DNA of 64,000 nucleotides from Diadema setosum (Eukaryota; Echinodermata; Echinoidea; Diadematoida; Diadematidae), in NCBI RefSeq assembly GCF_964275005.1, contig NC_092698.1:27151447-27215446 (forward strand). Direction: 5' to 3'. The position numbers and the translations under genes were made by a program. This document shows, piece after piece, positions 37,675 to 49,001 of the stretch (position 1 is its first letter; each line of letters opens with the position of its first letter). Under the pieces are notes generated by a model that worked only from the letters and a program-made list of their open reading frames with translations, was not told the origin of the DNA and did not search any database.

Positions 37675-38064
37675 TCATTTCCCGCGCTTTTCGGCCGCAC
37701 ACATGGTAACGCGCAAAGTGAATTGCACTTCTTCAGAAAATTGATAGTGTTTGTGTTTGTTGCCAGGGATTCCGACCCGAAAATGACCGATGCGATTTGA
37801 GGTCAGATCACTTATGTACCAAACGCAACAAGCTAAAAGGAGGAACGATTTGAAAGAGATGATCGCGTGTGGAGCACACATGACAAGCTCTAGCATTAGC
37901 AAAGGGCTAGTAGCGTGTAGCAACCACTGCAAGTGATGTGTAAATATTCCTCTTGCAACGTCTTTTGGCAGGCTATTCCATTCGTTTGTGACACAGGGCG
38001 ATTTCGTCACGTTGGCTCCGTTCGATCTGTGTGTCACGAGGCCAGAGATCCATAAGAAGTTCAA
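37675..38064 (-). pseudogene. Probable LINE C-terminal remnant
   Basis: The minus-strand frame contains SPCVTNEWNSLPKDVARG, which fits the R/N..WNSLP.DV motif near the C-terminus of many LINE reverse transcriptases. The rest is degenerate. The sense-strand frame here looks protein-like only because it is antisense to this motif. Confidence 0.45.
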
Positions 38065-39020
38065 GAAGACATCATTTCCACCTCCCCGCAGATATGAATT
38101 ATTTATGTCTGCGTGTGTGTGCGTGTGTATGTGCGTGTGACTTGATGGGGATGGCGGACGATTTACCAGCTTTGTGGCTGGCTACGAGTGCACGCCGTCA
38201 GTTGCCGTGGGCCAGTGTTTTCTACACAACGAAATGGGTGCCGAAACATTGAAGGGTCCAGCCTCCGAGTCAGCGTTGAGTCATTCGCATCGCGGGACTA
38301 TCCACTACCTGCGACTTTGATCCACAGAACAGGTACTTGCTATTTTCTTCTTCAGTATGTTTATTTACTTATTTTTACATAAAATGGACCAAACCTAGGA
38401 TTTTCGAATGCAGTTTTGCATTTGTTCCCAGCAATTCATACCAAAATGACATTACGATGCATCCCGATCAGTAAAAACGTTGGCCACGTTTGCCCGCGTG
38501 CGTGCCCACACATACCAGCACCAGCACCTTGCACCATGGCGTTCTATAATTGTCACTTTCGCAGAAAGAAGAATAAAATCGGTTTGACTTTCGGTTTAAT
38601 TTGGGATGTTTGATTCGGGCCCACGCTGCCTCATTCATAGTGGCTTTAGGATAATGACAGCTTGTGTATATTGCGCATTGTTTGTCAACGATGTGAATAT
38701 GTGAATATCTAATGGATGAAATTTCAGTGTATTTTGCCTAGCGGGCGTTACGACCCCAGGTTGGGGTGCTAAGCAGAGGAACAACCACATGACACGAAAT
38801 CACAAAAAGTCACTGATTGCAGAATAGTACACCCTGATACTATTGATACATGTAGAACAGATGTACAGTGTACTCTCCCGACATATCGATTCTGCTAGTG
38901 CTACATGCTGGTCTGTCTCATGCGTGTCTTGTCATTACTTTAAACCATACCAGGAGTTTACGGTAGCTCCTTGCTTATGCCCCCTTTCTCTCTCGTATTC
39001 TCGGTCATTATCGATATCAG

Positions 39021-39115
39021 CGATGAAAAAAGAAAGACGACAGGATCAGGAATACTGGAAAAATTCCTTGGATGGGATTGACCCGACATACACGCTAGCG
39101 GACGGACAACAAAAA
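39021..39115 (+). CDS. Candidate internal exon, unknown gene
   Basis: A strong tract tctcggtcattatcgatatcag precedes it; donor CAAAAA|gtaagt. 95 nt, phase 1 in and 0 out. Encodes MKKERRQDQEYWKNSLDG then DPTYTLADGQQK. Phase-compatible with the next candidate at 39547. Protein not recognised. Confidence 0.5.
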
Positions 39116-39546
39116 GTAAGTGTTTCAACGGATATTTAATACATTGCAGTAGCTAAGCTTGTCCGCATATGAAGAGTTTGATTGCAAAAACAGATACCAT
39201 TGCCTTTCAGATATTCCGGTCATCAAGTAGAGACAAAAAAAAAAAAAAAAGAAATGTTCCAAGTAATGATACTGCATTCGTTACATAACAAGACGTATTT
39301 TGAAGATATTAAAGTGATATATTTTTAAATGATATCAATTGATAATGATATATTTGTTTTTGCATTTGAAATAAACTAGCTCTTCAACTTCATCTCAAAT
39401 ATTCATGGTACCCACCCGAGCATTGACGAGTTTAGTTAGCTATGAAATCCTTGGAGCAAGACATAGTCACGCCCGCAGCTGCCGATCTATGTTCCCCTTC
39501 TTAGTTCTACCATTTTCGTGGTTGTGGAGATTCTTTTCTTTGCGAG

Positions 39547-39672
39547 TGGTCATTGCGTAAACAAGAAAGGCAGAAGTTCAGTACTATTCTGAATTTTCAA
39601 ATTGCTACGATGAATTCGAAAGGAGAGTTCCTTCAAAAACCAATAAATATTCATCGCTTTCGCTCCCTGAAA
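39547..39672 (+). CDS. Candidate internal exon, unknown gene
   Basis: Acceptor ttcttttctttgcgag|TGG and donor CTGAAA|gtaagc; exactly 42 codons, phase 0/0. Encodes WSLRKQERQKFSTILNF then ATMNSKGEFLQKPINIHRF. Directly compatible with the previous exon, giving a basic segment of about 73 residues across the two. Not recognised. Confidence 0.5.
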
Positions 39673-39846
39673 GTAAGCCTTGTTCTTTGACGGATATGAG
39701 TATTATTATTGTTATTATTATTATTATATTTTTATTCTTGAATAGTGTTCAGTTGTCTCTATATTTCTCTCTGGTCTGTACGAACTGAAAGGAGCAAGGA
39801 TAGGCATATCTAGACTTCCTTGCCATTCGCATCCCACGCACCACAC

Positions 39847-39867
39847 CAGGGAGGTGCCCACTTCCCT
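39847..39867. mobile_element. Ultra-short palindromic insertion 1 (21 bp)
   Basis: Ends cagggaggtg / cttccct. Flanking 8-mers caccacac and gcgcacac agree at 5 of 8 positions in low-complexity sequence. Weak member of the family described in findings. Confidence 0.4.
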
Positions 39868-40094
39868 GCGCACACTCACACAGACACACGGGTTGATAAT
39901 CAACAGGTTGAACTGCTGCAAGTCGGCTCGCGGAGAACTCCCTCCGCGGGAAACCCATGGTCGCTAAAGTCGGATCGAGGTCACATTCCAAACTAGCCTC
40001 TTGGCAAGGCACTGCTTTTACGATCGTTTATCAGTTCGCGAACACTAGTAGACTGCCTTTCTGAGAAAGGAGACCTCGAACTCGATTTCCATAT

Positions 40095-40320
40095 TCATAA
40101 CATCATGCAGATTACAGTGAGGTTGGTAATTGGCAATCTGTCTTTGACCCTCGACTTGAGAATTGCTTTGAGGTACTGCATATAGTATGTTTCCAGTGTG
40201 TTTTTGTCTACTTTAGATAGGGACATGGTGTTGGCGACGGATAGAGGGAAGAGCTTGTATGGACAATGGAAGGTGTAAGTGAGAGCATGGTTGTAGTTCC
40301 GTGGTGAGAGGGAGACTATA
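40095..40320 (-). pseudogene. Degenerate LINE reverse transcriptase fragment
   Basis: The minus-strand frame contains NTMSLSKVDKNTLETYYMQY and LKAILKSR, matching the layout of the post-catalytic part of some LINE RTs (…MSLS..E...LE..Y...LR.I...). No catalytic motif is preserved. Low-confidence family call. Confidence 0.4.
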
Positions 40321-40698
40321 CAGTAGAGAGTGATTGGCGGAATTACCATGTAGGTGAAGCAGTGAGCAGGAATTGAAGCCAGGAATACTGTAAGGCGAGT
40401 ATCGGTACAACTTTTGAATTAAAAAAATAAGATTAAACTAAGATTTTACAATCTCTTGAAAACGAAACGAGCAATTTCAATTTTCCCACTTCGAGTATTG
40501 AACGCATATAGGCATATGCGTAGAAATGCACAGTCTTGTGGTATACTTGCCACAAGAAGGGCGAAACAGGGAGAAGGTTTGTCCTGTGTGGAACAGATGA
40601 CGGGAGTACTTGAATGATTTTGTAGATAAGAGTCAGACTACGGACTATCAGTCCCTGAGGTCCTCAGTTCAAGCCCTTTTGCGAAAGCAGATGTGCAA

Positions 40699-40718
40699 CC
40701 CCCCCCCCCCCCCCCCCC
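40699..40718. repeat. Poly-C tract
   Basis: Nineteen or so consecutive C, one of many G/C homopolymers in the window. Confidence 0.95.
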
Positions 40719-40959
40719 CACCCCGGTACCCCATGCAAAGCACTTTGTTCTAATTGCCTAAAATGTAGTTCTTTGGCGGGGACTTCAGAGCCATCGATCC
40801 CACGGGGTTGATTGGGGCCTACCTACAAGCATTCCTTGTTTCACTAGATTCAATTGATTGTTTTTCAATATTACTTTCAATATATTTAAATGAAAGCTTT
40901 ATTCTTAATGAAACATAAAAACAAGAATGTACCCGCGAAAAGTGAGAACAAACAGCGAA

Positions 40960-41354
40960 ACTTACGAAGGGACACGATATGCAACCCAAGTTTTAGTCAC
41001 TTTGCTTTCTTCTTGATCACAGCTTTGTTTTTGCTTTTTCCAAGTAATTAAACAAGTGTGAACGGCTGCACCTTTCTCACATCGCACAGGCGAGAAATTC
41101 CATTTTCTTTCAAAAGGAAAAAGAGAAAAAAAGTGAAGAGTCATCTCAAAATCACGTTTTTGGGCCATTTTCGGTAGGTCGGTAGGTCCAATTTTCGCGA
41201 AAATGGTGTCATATTAAAGATGTGCGAGACTTGAAAGTAAAAAGTCAGCGAGTGGCGCGGTTAAAAAAAAAAAAAAAATCGCGCGGCAGAATGGTCGCGG
41301 AAAATGTCGAGGGGGGGGGGGGGTTGATTCAACCTCCGGCCCTTTTAGGGTTAA
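40960..41354 (-). mobile_element. Truncated piggyBac-like MITE copy
   Basis: Ends cccttttaggg|ttaa at 41351-41354. Its reverse complement aligns with the left part of the full copy at 41545, sharing the G/C tract, ctcgacattt, a gacttttt...ctttc..gt word and cgcacat. The other terminus is absent, so it is truncated. Confidence 0.7.
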
Positions 41355-41544
41355 GACGTCGAAAATGCTTGAAAATGTAACGTATCAGCAACAGCATAAC
41401 TCATTGAAAAAGAAAACACGAAATGGAAACTACAGTCTAGCTTGAGACTGAAGACATGAATGGAAAGATTATCGTCTTGACATCCTTGGCGATGCCAATA
41501 TAGTAATGTTTGTGTCCTTTTCTGATCAGCAGTGCCACGGCTGA

Positions 41545-42327
41545 TTAACCCTAAAAAGACTGGGGGGGGGCCTAAAAGGCCCCCCCCCCTCGACATTTCG
41601 CGCAATTACTCTGCAACACGCAATGCTCTCGCCGCGATGCTCTATGACTTTTTTCTTTCGAGTTTCCCGCACATTTTGATGCCAAATTTGTGACACCCGG
41701 GGGTACGGTTCTGAAGTTACGTAACTTTTTGTACATGCACGTGAGACCGAAAATGGCTCGAAAATGTGATTTTGTGTACAAAGTCAATGCAAATTGAGTT
41801 TTTTTCACATGGTTCATATAAATATGCTTATTTTTACTCTCAATGGCTAAAATTAATTTGTTTTAGTAGTATTATGCTTCAAAAAGTGTCTGCCACAAAT
41901 TTTGTTTCAAAAAACAGCAAAATCAAAAGGTCGAAAAAACAAAGAAATACATAAGAAATTCATAAAACAATAAAATAAATAAATTAATTTTGATACCGAA
42001 TTTTTTTTTCAAGTACATTTGCGAAGAATGCCACAAAGAATAATTAGACCAAAAATGAGCACTTTTGGAGCTTTATTTACTGATTTAGATCAAAGAGTCT
42101 GATTTCTCGCATAAATTAGCATAATTAATCAAAATAAAATAAAAGAAGACTATTTTGGAAAATTTAAATATAAGATCTTGTAGATTACATCACATACTAC
42201 CATTGTGCAAATTTCCGCGGCGATCGCGCAATCCACGGCCGAGATCTTAAGGGGGGGGGGGCCTTTAGGCCCCCCCCCCCCCCCAGTCTTTCGAGCTAGC
42301 AAAATAGCCCAGTCTTTTTAGGGTTAA
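41545..42327. mobile_element. piggyBac-like MITE, TTAA target site
   Basis: TTAA|ccctaaaaagactggg at the left and cagtctttttaggg|TTAA at the right are a perfect inverted pair of about 16 bp. TTAA duplication with CCCT...AGGG termini is the piggyBac hallmark. Each terminus is followed by a G-tract and a C-tract that pair with each other (gggggggg cctaaaagg cccccccc), giving a hairpin at both ends. No transposase. Confidence 0.85.
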
Positions 42328-43387
42328 GCCTTTGTTTTCTCAGATTTTTCTTTGACTAAATTTCATTGTATAGTGACTTATTATGTATAATAGGTGCATG
42401 GTCATTGCCTGGTAATCACGTATGGAATTATTAAGATGAATACGATGAAGTAGAACGGTATTTCAACTGCGTTGCTCACAGAAAAATCGATAAAAAAGAA
42501 AATGTCGCTGTTGATTTCGCTTGATGCTTCCTGCCACCAAGAAGGTATTATCAATACCTCCTTGATGCTAGGGAAGGCGCCTAGTGAGGCATGATATCCA
42601 AAAGCAAGACAGACCAAGGAGGCAAAATATGCGCTGCTCTAATACCTCATGTACTCTTGTAGCTTCACGAACATGAAAAAGGAAGCAAGAAGTGCTATGC
42701 GAGGAAGAATATGCGCATTGTTTTTTAAGACAGTCGAGATGTTGAGTTGATACAAAATCCTCTCGAGTTTGTATAGTTTCCTTTCCAAGAATTGTAATAT
42801 TTCATAATAAAGGAAGGACCGCGCCAGAAGATGCCAATAAATGCAAATAGTGGAGGAACACGAGTCGCAATAGTGAAATTTCTTGTTGATTTAGCTTTAG
42901 TTATAACGTCTTTTGTGGCAATCAGTGAGTAACTGTGATGTGACTTGTTTTTGTATACTATCATCGTGAAAACGTCAATGGAAACAACATTTCTGTGTCC
43001 TACCATATATCAATAAAGATAAATCTGAATCTGAACATCACTGTTTCTCGAGAGAAGAGGTAGTGATTTTCCGTCTGCGCAAGTAGACTAGCTTGCCCTC
43101 GCCTGCCCCTTGATGCTTGACCCGAGAAAGCGCCTGAGGATTCCTTTCACTTTCAAGGTTTTCTGTGAAATTCCTCGGATTTTGCTCCCTCTCATAACAA
43201 CCAGTCGCTGCCAATGTCTTTTGCTGGAGGGATAGGTGCAGATGCTGTTGTGTGTGGACTGAGCCACAGGAGACTGGCACTTGTTTCCCTGCTTATACCA
43301 TGCACGCTGCATCAATATCGTTCGTTGCTTCATACAGTTATTGCAGACGTTCGTGGTACACTAAAATTGATATAGTTGTACCTTCAG
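42328..43387. other. Intergenic or intronic DNA
   Basis: No supported exon. A near-palindrome of about 27 bp (caagaaggtatt / aatacctccttg) at 42539-42565 resembles the ultra-short insertions but lacks a clear duplication. 43040-43330 is GC-richer, without a recognisable product. Confidence 0.4.
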
Positions 43388-43434
43388 ATGATGTTTGAGC
43401 AACTGAGACTGCTGGCTAGAAGTGCTGGGCCTCG
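43388..43434 (+). CDS. Candidate exon MMFEQLRLLARSAGPR
   Basis: Acceptor gtaccttcag|ATG and donor CCTCG|gtatgt; 47 nt, phase 0 in and 2 out. Phase-compatible with 39547-39672 upstream, and with the next exon, where the frame would end YRALNCNG and stop at 43571. Could instead be 5' untranslated exon sequence of the gene starting at 43564. Confidence 0.35.
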
Positions 43435-43543
43435 GTATGTTTCATTTCTAGCCATTTGATTTGGCCTTATTAACAGCCAGTCCCTTCCTCAGTGAAGATA
43501 AGATTTGCGTATATGTTTCGTTTTATTTTTGTCTTCTTTACAG

Positions 43544-43609
43544 ATACAGAGCTCTGAATTGTAATGGCTGACTATGCATCAGTTATGTTTGTGGACAATA
43601 GTGGCAACG
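43544..43609 (+). CDS. Candidate exon: either a gene 3' end or a gene start
   Basis: Good acceptor gtcttctttacag and donor CAACG|gtaaag. Two readings compete. (a) In phase with the preceding exon it adds YRALNCNG and ends at TGA 43569-43571. (b) ATG at 43564 in a good context (gtaATGG) opens MADYASVMFVDNSGN, which continues through an exon at 43721 (acceptor gtcttgcag) as ENEVRPFSK, then meets a stop or a weak donor gtgtga. The data here do not decide between them. Confidence 0.35.
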
Positions 43610-43905
43610 GTAAAGTTCGTGATTGTGCTCTATAGTTTTAGCAGTATAAAATATGATCAAACTCATTATCGCATTTAGTGTCACCATCACCGCAGCCATT
43701 TCTTTTCGTCTGTCTTGCAGAGAACGAAGTTCGTCCCTTCTCGAAAGTGTGAATATCTGTTAGCGCCCTCTACTGGGCAAAATAATGAGATGGTCTTATC
43801 CAGTGTGGCGCCTGCCATTGCTTACAGCTGCACATGCCAATTCCGTATTCAATTGTCCCGTTGATTGAGTGATATTTGATGTCTAAACGCACTTATGTAT
43901 ATTAC

Positions 43906-43935
43906 CAGGGAGGTGGAAGTACCTCTTTCCACCTC
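43906..43935. mobile_element. Ultra-short palindromic insertion 2 (30 bp)
   Basis: Starts cagggaggtggaa and ends ttccacctc, with a perfect 9-bp stem (gaggtggaa/ttccacctc). Flanks tatattac and tacatttc agree at 6 of 8. Confidence 0.55.
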
Positions 43936-45001
43936 TACATTTCATATCACAGTGATTTAATTTTGATAGATTTTAAATATTATAGTCATTGCACTTCCAA
44001 ATTTCGTGGAGCGCTATAGGGACCCTGATGCATAACACATCCTATCAAAATGGAATTCGAGGAGTTGCTTTGAATAGAACTTGTGAAATTCAGGGTAAGG
44101 GTGCAAGTTGGAAAGAAGCGGATAAAAGTCATCTAAGGAGACACGATGTCATTAGGGCCCCCCCCCAAAAAAAAAACAAAAACAAAACAAAACAAAAACA
44201 AAAAACAAAACAAAAAAACAAAACAAAACAAAACCATCACGTGGTCACCTTGGTCACATGATTATGACGTTGCTTGCGGAGAGGTTCTTGGCTGTTACGA
44301 CAAAGCAAAATATACCAGACTCACATGAAACTATTAGAAAATTTATAAACTTTGATAAAGCGCCGTTCCTGTGGCGTAGGGGCCTATACTCATCCTATAG
44401 TGGTCGTAACTTTCAAAGTATGTCTGGCTTCGCTCAAATATTCAATTCGTGATTTGTTCCGCTATACTTCCGTCACGAAGTGTAGGCTACATATAATTTG
44501 TCTATTTGCTTTCAATTTCGGATTTATCATGCGTTTGTGTTTTGTTGAGAAGTGCATGCATGGTAACTTGACATCGCACATTTTTTTTTTTGCGTCTTGA
44601 CTCCATATTGTGTTCACTGAGCACTAAGGATCTGAGATTAAGTAATTCCTTGAATGATTTTCGATCTCCCTTATTTACCGGTACAATGTATTCCCATATC
44701 TTTTAGAACCCCGAACTGAAATGGACTCACTGTAAAGTGTTCATATTTGAGTGCAATTCCACTCATTGTCCAATCTGGTTGTATAATATCTACCATGAAA
44801 TCATACAGACAGGACGATAGAAGTTCCAACAAAATCTGTTATAAAAGAAAGTAACAAAGTCACAGGACTTGAAATTGAAAGTTTTCCCTGTTTTCAACAA
44901 GTAGCGCTGTCTGTCAAAAGCAGATAAGAAAATAGTTAAAGGTATGAGCCTCGCACTGACCTGCACTCAAACCCGCTTTTGAAATGGTATATATCGTTGT
45001 G

Positions 45002-45226
45002 CGATACTCCCGTACGAGCTGAAATTTTTGCGGTGGTTTTATTTTCGCGAATTTCGCGAATCGCCTTTGAACCGCGAAAATAACACGCGAAAATAACAAC
45101 GTGCGAATAGATACGTACAGTTAGACCTCGCAACTGCGAAATTAACAACACGTGAAAATGTCCTCCTAGTAGCAATTCGCGAAAATATCTGTACGCGAAA
45201 ATTTCAGCTCGTACAGTATACCCTTA
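45002..45226. mobile_element. MITE with GTACGAGCTGAAATTTT ends
   Basis: Left cgtacgagctgaaattttt and right aaaatttcagctcgtac are inverted. The interior is repetitive in cgcgaaaataac words. Confidence 0.75.
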
Positions 45227-45351
45227 TAATAGCGGCTTCAAGGGAAGGGTATCTGTGGCGAAAGTTCATTGATTCCTAACAATGCAAATCAAAAGAAAAG
45301 GGGTAAAACGAGAAAAAGGTCATGGCCTAGATGTCCGTCAGATTGGTCTCA

Positions 45352-45378
45352 GCAGGGAGGTGGATATTGTACCTCCCA
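45352..45378. mobile_element. Ultra-short palindromic insertion 3 (27 bp)
   Basis: Contains cagggaggt and acctccc arms. With the boundaries shifted by one base, the flanks tggtctca and tgatctct agree at 6 of 8. Confidence 0.5.
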
Positions 45379-48135
45379 TGATCTCTTTATACCCCTCTCA
45401 AAATCCCTGTCTACACATGTATGTAGGGCCTATGACGTATAATTATCAGTACCATTTCTAGAACTTCATTTTCTTTTTCTTATGAAGTTATGATGTACTC
45501 AAACAGAGCGGCCCATGTTTTTTTGAAACGTGTGATGTTGCTCTCGAAAATAAGTGTGATTGTGACCCAAAGAGAGAAAACGGGGGGGGGGGGGGTAGGG
45601 AGGGGTGAAAAAAAGACCAAAAAACCCAAACGGATGTAACTTCCTAGAAGAGGGAGAAACTGAAAGAAAAAAAAAAACGCAATTCCACTGCGGAACTGCG
45701 CTCCCCCCCCCCCCTTTTTTTTAAGTTTTAGATGGGGGTGGGACTGTCACTGTTATGTCAGTGCATATCTTGTAGGCAGCCCCTTCCCCGACACCCTCTT
45801 CATATATTATACTCATCGCGTAATTCGACATACATCGATGATCACGGAAGGCATAGCTGTAGAGTACAGTTTGTCATAAGGGTCGGTGATGGCTGATGTT
45901 GCCTTTATTTCAAAGACCATACAAAGAAACTGCTGCTGCTCAGTTACTGCCAAACGGAATGCCGAGGGCGCAAAATTTTACCGTCTCGTCTAGTTAACAG
46001 GAGTCGAGTTCACTGTCCTGTCATAACCCGTGTTTTTTGATCGCCTAACCTTGTTTATCCGTCAGGTCAGATATAGGGGATTGTTCAGTACACCAATGGA
46101 GGAGGGGAAAAACGTTAGCCAGCAAGGCTAAAATTTTTGGCCAGCTTTTGCGATTGTACATATTATTTTTTAGTAGTGGGGCGCGTAACGTTTTGCCAGA
46201 GGACTATCAAATCCTTTTAACATATTTTGCATTGCTCTAGTGAAGCTGTAAGGTTTCTTCCAACCTGACTTTCCACACGGTGTAAGTCCTGACGTTTTAG
46301 CACAATTTCATGAAAACTTATGTTTATACCTTATGTTATCTGATTTGTTTGTTCAGAGTTCTGTGCCATCACACAATCAGTGATATTCCAGTATACGATG
46401 ACAAACAGGGTTACTTTTCACCTCTTGTAGGATAGAATAAAATAACAATAACAACAACAACAACAACAACAACTTTATTTTATTGAAAAAGGTTAGGCCT
46501 ATAACTTATCTGTAACATTGATATTCCATTTTGGAAAACGCGAAATTAGTGAAATGTGTGACTTTCAAGTTGAATTGCGTTCAGTAGTAATATTCTCAAA
46601 GGAAAACACAGACTAATTTGAGATGACGGTAATCGTGCTTGGGTTCCTATGGCCCTCTGGGCGTAGTGCAATATTGTTCGTGCAATTCATCTGCTCCATT
46701 TTGAATGTTACCATGCATCTTCACAATAATACGGGCAAGATCAAATTATACAATGCTGTTTACATTTTTGTGCTGCGAGAGTTACAAAATTCAATGGAAG
46801 TCTTCTGTAGCAGATGTCATGTGATGCCAAAGCTACGATCAAACTCTATGTGTTCCTGTCCTACCCCCTGCCCCCTTGCCCCTTCCCCGCCCCCTCCGCA
46901 GCAGTCTTCCTACCTGATAATTTTCCCGCCATTTCTGCGAGGGGCTTATACCGTGCCTCGCGACCAAGCGGGATCGCCCCAATTTACATATCTATGGATG
47001 TGAAAAGGGTGTACTCGGCTCAATCAATGCTGCTTGGAATGCACCGAGAACGAGTTTTGAAAGGAAGCATATTTAAGATTTCCTTTCCCATGCACTCAGG
47101 CATTACCACCCTTTCATTTCAGTTCAAATGATTCTCGGTCGTCGGACATGCATTTTTGTAGTATTGTACAATGGCAAGAGATTTATCGTGCCCCTCAAAA
47201 CTGCATCACCCATCAACGATGTGGCATGCTAGCAGGCTTTCATTTCGTAAAACTTTGACCTTATGAACTGATTTGTCCCTCGCAGGAACCATTTCATGGG
47301 ATCCGATTGGAAGATATAAAAGTTGCTTGACACACTTTTCTTTCGTTTCCTCATAAAAGTATCCTGATTATTTATTCTTCCTGCAAAAATATGGAGGCAA
47401 TGACAAAGCAGTTGAGTAAAAAAAAAAGATTTGTGTGTGTGTGTGCGTGTGTGTGAGTGAAATGATCAGAAGTCTTTTTTTTTTGTTGATCGGTTTGAAG
47501 GAGCATGCATTCATCCTGGACATTTTAATCCTTGGAAAATAGATGGCTTCGAGCTGTGGTGAAAGGGGTGCAAAGTTTCTTTCCATCGTTGCTTCGATTT
47601 CAATAATATGACATTTCGTTCAGAATTTCTCTCTGAGCTAAATTCTGCATTTAGCATAGAATACAGTGTGTGGGTACGACTTCACTCGCAGTATAGGCAA
47701 AGATGACAAAACCAAATAAATCGCGAACGTTCACGCGAAGTACGCAGTCGAGACATCGACATCTGGAAAACAGAAATAAGCATTCCTGCCTGAAAGTTCA
47801 TTAAAAAGTAGAGAAAAACCGCATCTGTGCTCTTGCTCGCCAACACTTAACACATGCACATGCCTGTTGCTATACGATGCCTTAGCAGATCCATGGACCT
47901 GCTACACATGGACATTCATCATTTCGTTAATTAATGCATGTCTCCGTGTATGTTAAAAGTATCACAAAAATATTTTAAACATTCTTCCCTGCTTTGATGT
48001 TATGATCTCCTCCGCCGGAAGCCGGGGCAAAACACAACGCAGCTTTGAAAAATCTATAAAATAAATGCGCAGAAGATGTTAACTGTTTTAAATCAAAGAA
48101 AATGCTTGTGAGTTTGTGGTATATATTGGTATATC

Positions 48136-48159
48136 CAGGGAGGTGGAAGAGAACCTCCC
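48136..48159. mobile_element. Ultra-short palindromic insertion 4 (24 bp)
   Basis: Arms cagggaggt / acctccc with an 8-nt loop. The palindrome extends outward as atcc...ggat. Flanking 8-mers agree at only 4 of 8, so the duplication is unproven here. Confidence 0.4.
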
Positions 48160-48594
48160 GGATAAACTGCTCCGACACTTTCAATAACGAAATGCAGGTT
48201 TAAAGAGGAATAGTACTCTCGTTTTCCACCTTTTCCGCACATTTTCGAGAGTAAAAACGGATAGCAAGGGAAGAGGTTATGTATAGTATTGGTTGAGATG
48301 AAAAGCAAGATCATTATTTGAGCCATATAGCGAGCCAATCGGTAATTTCCGATCCCATGACACGAAATTAGTCATGTTTTGAGGTTTACTGCTTCTCATC
48401 ATTGGCGTTTATTCAAAGACGTTTCCATCTGAAAAGGCGCATCAGCCAAATAAGACTGGGATTAGGGAAACAGTTCTCTTGTCAGTGACAGTGCATGATA
48501 TTATGCAACCATTATTTTCGAGACATAGGTGGCGGCTGATCTCGTACTTCAAATAAATGGAATTCGTTGAAAGTCCATTCGTTATTGGACTGTA

Positions 48595-48957
48595 CAGTAC
48601 TGGTTGAGGTGGGGATTCATGTTTTGAACATTCCTAAGTGAGATAATGAAAAGCCTCTTATGAAATATGAAAGAGCATGTAATTTTAAGAAGGATTCAAC
48701 GTTTATTTGATGAAAATTGGTTTCCAAATGGCTGAGATATCCAAAAAAGTGCTAATAATAAAAGGCGACATGCCACAACTTTATTAGGATCTCTTTGTTT
48801 CACCTTGTTTTGGGGTATCTCAGCCATTTCAAAACCGATTTTCATCGAATAAACTTTTGATACCCCTTAAAATTGCATGCTCTTTGACATCTCATAGAGT
48901 GATTTCTGAATATCTCGCAAAACGTTAAAAGCTAAATCCTCACCTCGACCAGAACTG
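48595..48957. mobile_element. Palindromic MITE, copy 1
   Basis: Left cagtactggttgaggtgggg and right cctcacctcgaccagaactg are inverted. The interior is also inverted: ggtttccaaatggctgagata against tatctcagccatttcaaaacc. A second, diverged copy is at 60457-60802. Confidence 0.82.
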
Positions 48958-48980
48958 ACCTCTCTGGTCCATGGTGAATC

Positions 48981-49001
48981 CAGGGAGGTGGGACCCTCCC
49001 T
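48981..49001. mobile_element. Ultra-short palindromic insertion 5 (21 bp)
   Basis: Arms cagggagg / cctccct with a 6-nt loop. Flanks ggtgaatc (48973-48980) and ggtagatc (49002-49009) agree at 6 of 8. Confidence 0.6.

Larger units (their letters stand above)
45227..48594. other. Non-coding stretch
   Basis: No supported exon. Contains G and C homopolymers at 45582-45595 and 45704-45713, (AAC)n at 46450-46473, a GT patch at 47430-47456, and two ultra-short palindromic insertions annotated separately. Confidence 0.4.

Noticed and set aside
37997..38114. Plus-strand exon-like frame GDFVTLAPFDLCVTRPE with acceptor gacacag
   Set aside because: It is antisense to a LINE-like WNSLPKDV motif on the minus strand, and its only donor lies in a GT microsatellite.
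42539..42565. Eleventh member of the ultra-short palindrome family (caagaaggtatt...aatacctccttg)
   Set aside because: Arms depart from the consensus and flanking 8-mers agree at no more than 4 of 8.
46623..47131. Overlapping frames of 126 and 105 codons
   Set aside because: Pro-rich from a C-rich patch, no splice-compatible borders, no recognisable motif.
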